From Gallionella sp. (GTDB taxonomy: Bacteria; Pseudomonadota; Gammaproteobacteria; Burkholderiales; Gallionellaceae), in NCBI GenBank assembly GCA_028689145.1, contig JAQTWT010000003.1, forward strand, positions 1-64,000: DNA of 64,000 nucleotides, in the 5' to 3' direction. Positions 55,039-64,000 of the stretch are shown here, piece by piece. The notes beneath the pieces are model-generated. The model worked only from the letters and a program-made list of their open reading frames with translations. It did no database searches and was not told the DNA's origin. The translations under genes were made by a program, and so were the position numbers. The first letter of the stretch is position 1, and each line of letters begins with the position of its first letter.

Positions 55039-57039
55039 GTGCCTATAATGAACCGGTTCATCCGCAAAGGAGGCAGCTTGAGCGAAAAGCCAAACGAGCA
55101 AGACTTGCTGCGCGTAGCCGCCGAAGCGAAGCTCGCGCACGTGCCGAAATTGCCGCCGCGTCCCGCCGAGGTATTGTTGCACGAGCTTCAGGTTTACCAG
55201 ATCGAACTGGAGATGCAGAACGAGCAATTGCGTCAGACGCAGCTCGCGCTGGAGGAATCGCGCGACCGTTTCATGAATCTGTATGAATTCGCGCCGGTCG
55301 GTTATCTCACCCTCAACGAACAAGGCCTGATCAGCGAGATTAATCTCACCGGGGCCGCATTGCTCAAGCGGGAGCGAGGCAAGCTGCTGCACAAGCGCTT
55401 CAATCTTTTCGTTGCGCCGGAATCTCACGAGCGATGGCATGTGCAGTTCGCGGATTTATTGCGGCATGCGGGGAGCCAGAGTCTGGAGCTTGTCCTCAAA
55501 AACGGCGACGGGGAAATAATGCTGGCTTATCTGGACTGCAGGCATCATGTGGCCGATGACAAGCAACATGTGTTGCGCATCTCGTTCAGCGACATCACCT
55601 ATTGGCGCAAGGCTGAAGAGTCCATGCGCGAATGGCAGGCATTCGTCGAAAATGCCACTTGGGGTATGACCATCGGGGAAGTCGAGAGTCGGGTGATCAG
55701 GCTGGCAAATCCTGCTTATGCGCGTATGCACGGTTATACCGTGGAGGAGTTGCACAATCTTCAGGCGGATGTCATGTACGCGCCGGAAAGCCGCGCCAAC
55801 CTGCCGCATTATGTTGAATGTGTGCGCAAAAACGGATACCACAGCTTTGAATGTGTGCGTCTGCGCAAGGACGGCAGCACGTTTCCGGCCGAAGTGGATA
55901 TTTCAGTGGTTGACGGCATCGGCGGAAAAGCCACCGTCATGGTCAACGTAAAAGATATCACCGAACGCAAACTGGCCAAATTACAACTGATAGAAAGCGA
56001 GCATAAATTCGGGATTTTGGCGGATTCCGGGCAGGCATTGATATGGACATCAGGTACGGACAAACTACGCAACTATTTCAACCAGACCTGGCTGAATTTT
56101 ACCGGGCGCAGTCTGGAACAGGAAATCGGCAACGGCTGGAAAGAAGGTGTGCACCCGGATGATTTGCAACGCTGTATTGGGGTATATACAGCAGCCTTCG
56201 GGCGACGTGAGAAATTCAGTATGGATTACCGGTTGATGCACCGCGACGGCAATTATCGCTGGGTACAGGACGATGGATGTCCGCGCTATAACAGCAAGAA
56301 TGAGTTCGTCGGTTACATCGGCTATTGTCTCGATATCACAGTGCGCAAGAAGATGGAACGCAAAATGCGTGAACTCGCCTCGCATCTGCAAACTGTGCGC
56401 GAGGAAGAAAAAACCAGAATCGCACGAGAATTGCACGACGAACTGGGCGGCACATTGACGGCGCTTAAACTGGATAATTATTGGTTGGCACGAAAACTGC
56501 CGGCAAATGAAGAAACAGCGCTGTTTAGCGAGCGTATCGAGTCGATGTCGCAATTGATTGACAATGCGGTGGGTGTCACTCGGCGGATCATCTCGGATTT
56601 GCGCCCGACTATTCTGGACGATCTGGGGTTACTGGCTGCTCTGGAATGGCAAGCCGTTCAATTCAACAAACATACCGGGATCGAATGCAGGGTGACTTGT
56701 ATTGAAGATCAAGGCGGGTTGGACAAGCCGCGCTCGATTGCGTTGTTCCGTATCCTTCAAGAGTCGCTGAATAATGTTTCACGGCATTCCGGTGCCTCCA
56801 AAGTGGAGATAGAATTTATCCACGGTCAAAACGAACTCAGCTTAACGGTAAGCGACAATGGTCGGGGTATACCGGACAATCACGTTGTTTTACCCAGTTC
56901 CTATGGCATGCTCGGCATGACCGAGCGAGCCAATCAGCTGGGTGGCCGAATCAGCTTCGGCAGTTCGCCCAGTGGCGGATTGAGTGTGGTGGTGACTTTG
57001 CCGCTGCCTGACAAGAATAACCGGGAAAAAGACGAATGA
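55039..57039 (+). CDS. Multi-PAS sensor histidine kinase, HisKA_3 (NarX-type) class
   Basis: 'TRIARELHDELGGTLTALKLDNYWLARKL', 'SYGMLGMTERANQLGG'; PAS domains. Confidence 0.9.
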   Translation: MPIMNRFIRKGGSLSEKPNEQDLLRVAAEAKLAHVPKLPPRPAEVLLHELQVYQIELEMQNEQLRQTQLALEESRDRFMNLYEFAPVGYLTLNEQGLISEINLTGAALLKRERGKLLHKRFNLFVAPESHERWHVQFADLLRHAGSQSLELVLKNGDGEIMLAYLDCRHHVADDKQHVLRISFSDITYWRKAEESMREWQAFVENATWGMTIGEVESRVIRLANPAYARMHGYTVEELHNLQADVMYAPESRANLPHYVECVRKNGYHSFECVRLRKDGSTFPAEVDISVVDGIGGKATVMVNVKDITERKLAKLQLIESEHKFGILADSGQALIWTSGTDKLRNYFNQTWLNFTGRSLEQEIGNGWKEGVHPDDLQRCIGVYTAAFGRREKFSMDYRLMHRDGNYRWVQDDGCPRYNSKNEFVGYIGYCLDITVRKKMERKMRELASHLQTVREEEKTRIARELHDELGGTLTALKLDNYWLARKLPANEETALFSERIESMSQLIDNAVGVTRRIISDLRPTILDDLGLLAALEWQAVQFNKHTGIECRVTCIEDQGGLDKPRSIALFRILQESLNNVSRHSGASKVEIEFIHGQNELSLTVSDNGRGIPDNHVVLPSSYGMLGMTERANQLGGRISFGSSPSGGLSVVVTLPLPDKNNREKDE

Positions 57040-57668
57040 TTCGTATCATGATTGCCGACGACCACGCCATCGTGCGCCATGGATTGAGGCAAATTCTGGA
57101 GGAAGACAGCGAAATGAAGGTCGTGGCGGAGCATGCCAACGGCATTGATGCGCTGAACTGGATTCGCAGCAATAACTGCGACATTGCGTTGATTGATATT
57201 GCCATGCCGGGCATGAACGGTATCGATATGATCAAGCAGTTGCGCAAAGATGTACCGGGGTTACCGGTGCTGGTTATCAGCATTTATGCGGAAGACCAAT
57301 ACGCTGTGCGCCTCATCAAGGCTGGCGCAGCCGGCTACCTGACCAAGGAGTGCGCGCCGGCTAAAATCGTGGACGCGGTACGGTGTGTGGCGGGCGGAAA
57401 GAAATACCTCAGCCCGGCGGTGATTGAATTGCTCGCCAACGAAATCGGCGATGCGCATCAGGACTCGCCGCATGAAACCCTGTCGGATCGCGAATACCAG
57501 ATTTTTCTGTTGCTCGCCTCGGCGCATCCGGTGATGAAAATTGCCGAGATGCTGAACCTGAGTGTGAAAACCATCAGTACCTACCGCAGCCGCATTATGG
57601 AGAAAATGCATCTGAGCAACAATGCCGAACTGATGCACTATGCTTTCGACAAACGTCTAATTGAATGA
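57036..57668 (+). CDS. NarL/FixJ-family response regulator
   Basis: REC 'IRIMIADDHAIVRHGLRQIL', LuxR-type HTH; 4-bp overlap with the kinase gene. Confidence 0.93.
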   Translation: MIRIMIADDHAIVRHGLRQILEEDSEMKVVAEHANGIDALNWIRSNNCDIALIDIAMPGMNGIDMIKQLRKDVPGLPVLVISIYAEDQYAVRLIKAGAAGYLTKECAPAKIVDAVRCVAGGKKYLSPAVIELLANEIGDAHQDSPHETLSDREYQIFLLLASAHPVMKIAEMLNLSVKTISTYRSRIMEKMHLSNNAELMHYAFDKRLIE

Positions 57669-57870
57669 TTGATATCGCAAACTTTCGGTAATTTATTGCA
57701 TATCCCGCCAAGTCACGCTTTTCTTGCTGTCAGACAAACACTGACAACAGAACCTCCTGCCCTCCTACACAATTATCAGATAAAAACCTATGCGCAACAC
57801 CTGCGCAAAGGAACATTATTCTCACACTGAAATTCCTGATGTAACGCGGTTCAACCAATAGCGGGGTGGC

Positions 57871-58287
57871 ATGATGAATGTATTTGTGGTGGAAGATTCG
57901 GATGCCGTACGGGGGCATTTGCAGCATATGCTTTCCGATATTCCCGGCGTTGAGTTAATCGGTTATGCAAAGGATGAACAGGGAGCGATCGAAAGCATCG
58001 ACAAATTGCTGCCGGACGTGGTGATTCTCGATATCAGGCTACAACCCGGATCGGGAATCGCGGTTCTGGAAAATATTAAAAACAACCATGCCATGATTAA
58101 AGTCATCGTGCTGACCAACTACATCGACGAGTTTTATGCGGATTACTGCAAGAATGCCGGTGCGGACTGCTTCTTCGACAAAACTTTCCAGTTTTCGCGG
58201 GTTCGTTCGGCATTGTGGTCGTGGGTGTATGCCGATGGAGCAGGCGGTATGGTAAAGGCAGAAAGTGGCGAAATGCGCGGTGTTTGA
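57871..58287 (+). CDS. Single-domain (REC) response regulator
   Basis: 'MNVFVVEDSDAVRGHLQHMLSDIPGVELIGYAKDEQGAIESIDKLLPDVVILDIRL'. Confidence 0.88.
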   Translation: MMNVFVVEDSDAVRGHLQHMLSDIPGVELIGYAKDEQGAIESIDKLLPDVVILDIRLQPGSGIAVLENIKNNHAMIKVIVLTNYIDEFYADYCKNAGADCFFDKTFQFSRVRSALWSWVYADGAGGMVKAESGEMRGV

Positions 58288-58500
58288 TTCGGTATTAAGA
58301 CACGGTCGCACAGTCAAATAATCGCAACAATCGGCTGCTATTGTATCGCCAACTTGGCAACCAGCTTGCCGTATCTGGTGGATAAGTTGATCGTGGCGTG
58401 CAAACCGACAGTGCGTGAAAAAGTTGCGAACTGATTGGGTGGGCAGCCATGCATCGTGAGCGAAACTCATCGGAAGCATTAAACCGAATGGGGGTGCATC

Positions 58501-58986
58501 ATGCAAGCAAACGAAGGAAAAACAACGGAAGGCAATAGCCGTGAGCTGTTAACTTTTACGCTGGGCAAAGAAGAATACGGTATCGATATTCTCAAGGTTC
58601 AGGAAATCCGCGGCTACGATGCGGTCACCACCATCGCCAATTCGCCCGAGTTCATCAAGGGCGTGATCAACCTGCGCGGCATCATCGTGCCGATCATCGA
58701 CATGCGCATCAAATTTAACCTCTGCAACGTAACCTATAACGAACTGACTGTGGTCATCATTCTCAATGTTGCCCATCGCGTGATGGGCATCGTGGTGGAC
58801 GGCGTATCGGATGTGATCGCTTTGACTGCCGACCAAATCAAGCCTGCACCAGAATTCAGCGCCTCGCTGGACATGCAATACATCACCGGTGTTGGCACAG
58901 TGGACGAACGCATGATCATCGTAATCGACATCGAAAAACTAATGACCAGCCGCGACATGGATCTGGTCGAGGCCGTTGCGGCTTAA
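58501..58986 (+). CDS. cheW: Chemotaxis coupling protein CheW
   Basis: '[56 protein letters not shown]'. Confidence 0.95.
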   Translation: MQANEGKTTEGNSRELLTFTLGKEEYGIDILKVQEIRGYDAVTTIANSPEFIKGVINLRGIIVPIIDMRIKFNLCNVTYNELTVVIILNVAHRVMGIVVDGVSDVIALTADQIKPAPEFSASLDMQYITGVGTVDERMIIVIDIEKLMTSRDMDLVEAVAA

Positions 58987-59015
58987 CAATACAACTATCG
59001 TCAGGAGAAAACATC

Positions 59016-61313
59016 ATGTTCAAGAACCTTACCATCAAGGCGCGCCTGATCTACCTGATCGCGTTCCTGTCGGTCGCGCTCGCGATCGTCGGCTTCGTTG
59101 GCTTGCGCGGCATGGGGCAGGCCAACGACGGGCTGCGCACAGTGTATTTGGATCGCACCATTCCGCTGGATCAGATCGCCGAGATTTCCGACCTGATGGC
59201 GGAAAATATCCGCCAATTGCATCTGGCCAGCATGCACGACCCGCGCATGGAAGAAAGCAAGTTGCACGACCACCCGATCGCAATGCATACCGACAAGGTC
59301 GAGCAGAACATCGCCGAGATCACCAAGGTCTGGGGCAGTTACATGGAGACCTACCTGACGCCGGAAGAGCGGAGGATAGCCGAAGAATATATTTTGGCGC
59401 GCAAGGACTTCGTCCAGAACGGGCTGCTGGTTGCGATGGATATGTACAAACAGGGGCGCTACCCTGAAGCGAATGCACAGATGGTCAAGTCCGTCGGCCC
59501 CAAGGGACTCAAGGCGATGGATCTGGCCGACGATCTGAAAACCCTGCAGACTGATGTCGCCAAGGAGGAATACGAGAAAGCCGAGGCGGCCTACAATGCT
59601 ACTTGGATCATCTCCATTGCGTCCATCACGCTCGGCATTGGCCTTGCTGTATTCATCGGCTTCATGCTGATCCGCAACATCTCGCGTTCGATGGAAGCAG
59701 CGCAGAATGTTGCGGGCGCGATCGCGGGTGGCGACTTGAGTTCGGATATAGACACCAGTCAGCATGACGAGATCGGCGTGCTACTGCGCTCTCTCAAAGC
59801 CATGCAGGATAGCCTGCGCGCCATCGTCGCCGAGATCAAGCAGATCGTCGAAGATGCCGCGGTGCGCGGCAGCTTCGATTACAAGATGAAAATGGAAGGC
59901 AAGGCTGGTTTCACCAAAGAGCTGTCCGAGTTGCTCAACCAGTTGAGTGACACCGTTGACGACGCGTTGAAGGATACCGTCCGCGTGGCCACCGCTCTGG
60001 CCAACGGCGACTTATCGCAAAAGGTCACCAAAGAATATCAGGGCATGTTCGGCCAGACCAAAGAAGGGGTGAACGGCACCGTGGATTCGCTAACTAAGAT
60101 CGTCGCCGAAATCCAGAACATCGTCGAAGACGCGGCAGTACATGGCAGTTTCAGCACCAAGATGGACTTGAACGGCAAACAGGGTTACACCAAAACCCTG
60201 TCCGAGTTGCTCAACCAGCTGTCCAACGTCACCGAAACCGGCATCGCCGACGTGGTGCGTGTCGCCAATGCGCTGGCCAAGGGCGACCTAACACAGACCA
60301 TCGCCAAGGACTACCCAGGCTCGTTCGGCGACATGAAGGCCGGTGTGAACGGCACGGTAGACAACCTCAAGGTGCTAGTCGGCGAAATCAAGGAGGCGAC
60401 CGACACCATCGCCACAGCGTCCAAGGAAATAGCCCAAGGCAATCAGGATTTGTCGCAACGCACCGAAGAACAGGCCTCCAGTCTGGAAGAAACAGCTTCC
60501 AGTATGGAAGAACTCACTTCCACCGTGAAACAGAACGCCGAAAATGCCAAACAGGCCAACCAACTGGCCATCGGTGCCTCGGACGTGGCGGGCAAAGGCG
60601 GCGCGGTGGTCGGTCAAGTGGTGACCACCATGGACTCGATCAACGAATCGTCGCGCAAGATCGTGGATATTATTTCCGTGATCGACGGTATCGCGTTCCA
60701 GACCAATATTCTGGCGCTGAATGCCGCGGTTGAAGCGGCCAGAGCCGGTGAACAGGGACGCGGTTTTGCGGTGGTCGCCGGTGAAGTGCGTAACCTTGCC
60801 CAAAGAAGTGCCGCAGCAGCCAAGGAAATCAAGACGCTGATTGGCGATTCGGTGGGTAAGGTCGAGGAAGGCAGCAAGCTGGTCGCGCAGGCCGGACAGA
60901 CCATGGAAGAGATTGTCACCAGCATCAAGCGCGTGACCGACATCATGTCCGAGATCACTGCGGCATCCCAAGAACAAAGCCAGGGTATCGAGCAGGTCAA
61001 TACCGCCATCACCCAGATGGACGAAGTGACCCAGCAGAATGCCGCGTTGGTCGAGGAAGCCGCCGCTGCCGCCGAATCGCTGGAAGAGCAGGCGCAGAAC
61101 CTGTCGGTATCGGTCGGGACGTTCAAGATGGACAGCCATTCAAATACGGCAGTTGCGGTGGTACGCCGCGAGTCCGCTCCTGTCGTCAAACATGCGGCAC
61201 CGGCACGCAAGGGATCTGTTGTGACCAAATCCGCAGCGGTTAAAGATGTACCGGTAAAACCGCCAGCCAAGCAGCAAATGCAGGACAAAGACGGCGAATG
61301 GGCAGAGTTTTGA
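59016..61313 (+). CDS. Methyl-accepting chemotaxis protein with tandem HAMP-like repeats and C-terminal WxxF
   Basis: 4-helix-bundle N-term, repeated HAMP segments, '[40 protein letters not shown]', C-term 'GEWAEF'. Confidence 0.95.
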   Translation: MFKNLTIKARLIYLIAFLSVALAIVGFVGLRGMGQANDGLRTVYLDRTIPLDQIAEISDLMAENIRQLHLASMHDPRMEESKLHDHPIAMHTDKVEQNIAEITKVWGSYMETYLTPEERRIAEEYILARKDFVQNGLLVAMDMYKQGRYPEANAQMVKSVGPKGLKAMDLADDLKTLQTDVAKEEYEKAEAAYNATWIISIASITLGIGLAVFIGFMLIRNISRSMEAAQNVAGAIAGGDLSSDIDTSQHDEIGVLLRSLKAMQDSLRAIVAEIKQIVEDAAVRGSFDYKMKMEGKAGFTKELSELLNQLSDTVDDALKDTVRVATALANGDLSQKVTKEYQGMFGQTKEGVNGTVDSLTKIVAEIQNIVEDAAVHGSFSTKMDLNGKQGYTKTLSELLNQLSNVTETGIADVVRVANALAKGDLTQTIAKDYPGSFGDMKAGVNGTVDNLKVLVGEIKEATDTIATASKEIAQGNQDLSQRTEEQASSLEETASSMEELTSTVKQNAENAKQANQLAIGASDVAGKGGAVVGQVVTTMDSINESSRKIVDIISVIDGIAFQTNILALNAAVEAARAGEQGRGFAVVAGEVRNLAQRSAAAAKEIKTLIGDSVGKVEEGSKLVAQAGQTMEEIVTSIKRVTDIMSEITAASQEQSQGIEQVNTAITQMDEVTQQNAALVEEAAAAAESLEEQAQNLSVSVGTFKMDSHSNTAVAVVRRESAPVVKHAAPARKGSVVTKSAAVKDVPVKPPAKQQMQDKDGEWAEF

Positions 61314-61331
61314 AGAGCTGATTTTCCTCCC

Positions 61332-61382
61332 CCGCCGGCCGATTTCTTCCTCTCCCCCCTTTTTCAGCCGGCGGTTTTTTAT
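61332..61382 (+). terminator. Rho-independent terminator after the MCP gene
   Basis: CCGCCGGC ... GCCGGCGG-TTTTTT. Confidence 0.75.
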
Positions 61383-61516
61383 TAGTATCACGGTTGCCTC
61401 AGGCAGCGTGTGTTGCAGGTTGGGCAACAGTCTGGCCGAATAACTCGGGTTTATGGTTGCTTGGCGAAATGGTTAAACGGGGAACGCATTTCAAATGCGC
61501 CTGTTGATAAACAAAA

Positions 61517-63166
61517 TTACACCAGCGTGAAGCCGACGCGTTCGTAATCCAAGCCGTGTTCTATACTGAGACTCATTTTTGCATTCTGTTTTTCGGTGTT
61601 CTGGTGCAGGACTTCCACCACCCGTCCAGTCTGAAACCAGCCGCGCGGAATGACCAGGCTGGCGGGAATCTTGAGCGCCACAACAGCAGGCAGCAAAAAA
61701 GCCGGAACATAGGTGTCCGACACGGTCATGTTGATGCCGGTGGCGCGGATGCTGACGGCTTCCGCACTTCCCGGCAGATAGCGCACGCCGAGCTGCAATT
61801 GTCCGCTGCGCGTGATGTTGGTCCAAGCCGTGCTGCACAGTATGAAGGTCCCGTGATCGCCCGCGCGCAGGCCGACCAACTGGTTGCGGTTTAACCGTTC
61901 GCCAAAGCTGTCAAGGCGCGTCAGCTGTGCTCCCAGAATGCTTTCATTGTCGAATTGCCATGTTTCCAGCGGAGGTATAGCTGGTGCATGTTCCTTGTTG
62001 GAGTCTTTTTGCAAAACCCGGCCAAAGGTCTCGATCTGTTTGCGTGCTGTACTGCTCAATGTGCTATCGCTGCGTCCCGGTTGTTTGAATAATTTTCCGG
62101 ATATATGCGCGTAAATGCCTTCCGGTTTGTAGCACAGTTGCGCATGATGCGCGGCCGGATGGCGTTCACCGAAACGGGCGCTGATGTCTTCGCACCAGCT
62201 TTGATGCAGAAAAGTCAGCAACTCGATGCAATCATTGCTGTTGCAGTGTTCGCACAGACCGATTTGTTGCGGTGTTTGACCCTGCTGCAGCATGATCGTT
62301 TTGACGCGCAGCAATTTGCTTAACGGAACCATCGCCAGATAGCGCATGCTGTCGTTGTGGGTCTCAGGCAAAGCCGCCACTTGTTTGGCGGGCTGCAAAC
62401 CGCGCGTGCCGGACAAGTCTGCCGCGAGCGGCTGCGCGTCACCTTGGCTGGCGGTATAGCCGCGCTCCACGGTCAGCATGCCGCTCCATTGCGTCAGCCA
62501 GCTGTCCAGCAGTTGCAGTTGCGAGCGGTTTAGCTCGGCAGGACGCGCATAGCAGGCCAGCAGGGTTTTGATATAGCTGCCGGCGCAGCTGCTGTGTGGT
62601 TGTTTGGTGTTCAGCGGGTCGGGTATTTGGGTCGTTTGCCAACCCCGTTCTTCGGCGAAGGCATACAACTCATGCAGTTGTTGCCATAGTTTGGTATCAA
62701 ATTCGTAGCCGGTGCGCAGATGCTCGAAAATTTCCAGCCCGCTATACATCAGACAGCGCTGGCACAGCAAGGCACCGTGCTTTTCAAGTTGTTTGTCGCC
62801 GGCAATCAAAGCTTGCAGGCAGCGCTGATAGCCCAAGACCAGAGCCTGCCAGAGTTGCACGATGGCAGCGAACACGATCAATTCGTGTTCGCTCAGCGGC
62901 AACGGTTTCGCGATCAGTTTTTTGGCGTAATCGTCCTGTACATAGCCGACGGTTTCGCGCAGCAGTTCCAGGGTGTGCAGGCGCTCCAGACCGCGCATCG
63001 GAAAACGGTTGAGCTGGTTGATTTGGGTGAGCAACAGGCTGTGTGCCAGCTGCAGGTTGGTTAGCTGCAACTGCCCGAGCCATAACGCGCAACCCGCCGC
63101 ATCCTTGAAATGCGGATTGGCGCGGTCGTCGGTCGGTTCGAGCGGAAGTGTAAGCATGGTTTTCAA
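61517..63166 (-). CDS. Conserved hypothetical protein, possibly with a PilZ-like C-terminal domain
   Basis: 549 aa single long ORF; no motif recognised with certainty. Confidence 0.6.
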   Translation of the reverse strand: MKTMLTLPLEPTDDRANPHFKDAAGCALWLGQLQLTNLQLAHSLLLTQINQLNRFPMRGLERLHTLELLRETVGYVQDDYAKKLIAKPLPLSEHELIVFAAIVQLWQALVLGYQRCLQALIAGDKQLEKHGALLCQRCLMYSGLEIFEHLRTGYEFDTKLWQQLHELYAFAEERGWQTTQIPDPLNTKQPHSSCAGSYIKTLLACYARPAELNRSQLQLLDSWLTQWSGMLTVERGYTASQGDAQPLAADLSGTRGLQPAKQVAALPETHNDSMRYLAMVPLSKLLRVKTIMLQQGQTPQQIGLCEHCNSNDCIELLTFLHQSWCEDISARFGERHPAAHHAQLCYKPEGIYAHISGKLFKQPGRSDSTLSSTARKQIETFGRVLQKDSNKEHAPAIPPLETWQFDNESILGAQLTRLDSFGERLNRNQLVGLRAGDHGTFILCSTAWTNITRSGQLQLGVRYLPGSAEAVSIRATGINMTVSDTYVPAFLLPAVVALKIPASLVIPRGWFQTGRVVEVLHQNTEKQNAKMSLSIEHGLDYERVGFTLV

Positions 63167-63212
63167 GTAGGGGAGTGATTTATCACGCCCATTTGCTGTT
63201 GCAATAATCCCA

Positions 63213-63350
63213 GGTAATCTATTATCTACAACATCCCCTCCCCCTTGCAGGGGGAGGGCTAGGGAGGGGGTAGAAACGTCTACACTTCACCACCTCTACC
63301 CCCATCCTAACCTTCCCCCTGCAAGGGGGAAGGGACAATTCGGTTCTAAG
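63213..63350. repeat. GC-skewed palindromic MITE/REP-like element, copy B (inverted relative to copy A)
   Basis: Reverse complement reads CTTAGAACCGAATTGTCCCTTCCCCCTTGCAGGGGGAAGG...GTTTCTACCCCCTCCCTAGCCCTCCCCCTGCAAGGGGGAGGGGATGTTGTAGATAATAGATTACC. Confidence 0.85.
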
Positions 63351-63393
63351 GAACCTTTTGGGGTAATAAATCAAAGCGCGATAAATTACTCAC

Positions 63394-63990
63394 CTACAGT
63401 AGAACCCTCTCAATGCCGCCGTTATTTGCCTTTGCTACATAGTCCGCCAACCAGTTCTCACCGAGCAGATACTTGGCCATTTCAACCACGATATAGTCGG
63501 GCGCGGTGTCGCAATCCTCGTTGTAGCGCGACAGCCCCTGATTACAGGCAGGGCAGGAAGTGAGTATTTTGATTTTGCCGGCATAGCCGTCGGCGCGCAG
63601 CGAGTTTACCCCTTTGCGCAGCTCCTCTTCCTTGCGGAAACGCACCTGCGTGGCAATGTGCGGCAGCGTCACGCCGAAGCTGCCCGCTTCGCCGCAGCAG
63701 CGGTCATTGAGCGGTACAGTTACGCCCATCAGCTCGCTTGCCACCTTGAGCGGCTGGTGGGTTTTCATCGGCGAGTGGCACGGGTCGTGAAGCATATAGC
63801 GCAACCCGGTGGGAGTTTGCAGTTTCACGCCTTTTTCCAGCAGGTATTCGTGGATATCCAGCAGGCGGCAGCCGGGAAAGATTTTCTCGAACTGATATTT
63901 CAGCAATTGATCCAGACAGGTGCCGCACGACACGATCACCGTCTTGATGTCGAGATAGTTCAGCGTGTTGGCCACACGGTGGAACAGCAC
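63394..63990 (-). CDS. Fe-S oxidoreductase / CCG-domain protein (5' end outside window)
   Basis: 'SCGTCLDQLLKYQF', 'DPCHSPMKTHQPL', 'RCCGEAGSFGVTLPHIATQVRFRKEEEL', 'SCPACNQGL'. Confidence 0.85.
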   Translation of the reverse strand: MLFHRVANTLNYLDIKTVIVSCGTCLDQLLKYQFEKIFPGCRLLDIHEYLLEKGVKLQTPTGLRYMLHDPCHSPMKTHQPLKVASELMGVTVPLNDRCCGEAGSFGVTLPHIATQVRFRKEEELRKGVNSLRADGYAGKIKILTSCPACNQGLSRYNEDCDTAPDYIVVEMAKYLLGENWLADYVAKANNGGIERVLL

Positions 63991-64000
63991 GCGGTTGTCG

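Noticed and set aside
59826-60260. Repeats suggestive of a CRISPR or transposon
   Set aside because: They are in-frame duplications of HAMP-like coding sequence within the MCP; no CRISPR-like array seen anywhere in the window.
61440-61510. Possible tRNA after the MCP gene (GGCGAAATGGTTAAACGGGGAACGCATTTCAAATGCGCC)
   Set aside because: Only a small hairpin; no cloverleaf arms or T-loop GTTCRA motif could be assembled.

Overview
The 64 kb window looks like a betaproteobacterial chromosome, probably Gallionellaceae/Nitrosomonadales-like (taxonomy inferred from gene order and protein character only). From left to right it contains: (i) a minus-strand pseudaminic-acid/flagellin-glycosylation operon, 0.1-14.1 kb, with two tandem TPR-glycosyltransferase paralogs, next to a flagellin gene; (ii) a type IV pilus minor pilin cluster fimT-pilV-pilW-pilX-pilY1-pilE; (iii) housekeeping genes rpsP-rimM-trmD-rplS, ogt, xerD, topA, smg, dprA, LysM protein, def, fmt, rsmB, DUF4390 protein, ntrY and an ntrX-like regulator; (iv) a mosaic accessory patch at 39.2-42.2 kb with two attC-like integron recombination sites, a BrnT-like toxin-antitoxin cassette, duplicated ntrX 3'-end fragments, REP-like repeats and a GGDEF response regulator; (v) glmU-glmS, an orphan parA, ubiB, a Tim44-like protein, a TonB receptor, a FitAB-type TA pair and a peptide-binding lipoprotein-like SBP; (vi) a two-component/chemotaxis cluster (PAS kinase, NarL regulator, REC protein, CheW, MCP). 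The most interesting unexplained structures are the attC/CALIN-like island with an antitoxin whose C-terminus is encoded by attC, the ntrX 3'-end duplications flanking it, and the non-canonical pseudaminic acid locus (no recognisable PseH or Maf, but TPR-GTs, PIG-L deacetylase, a hexapeptide acyltransferase, an extra DegT aminotransferase and methyltransferases). All calls come from reading the sequence and supplied translations; no database search was run.
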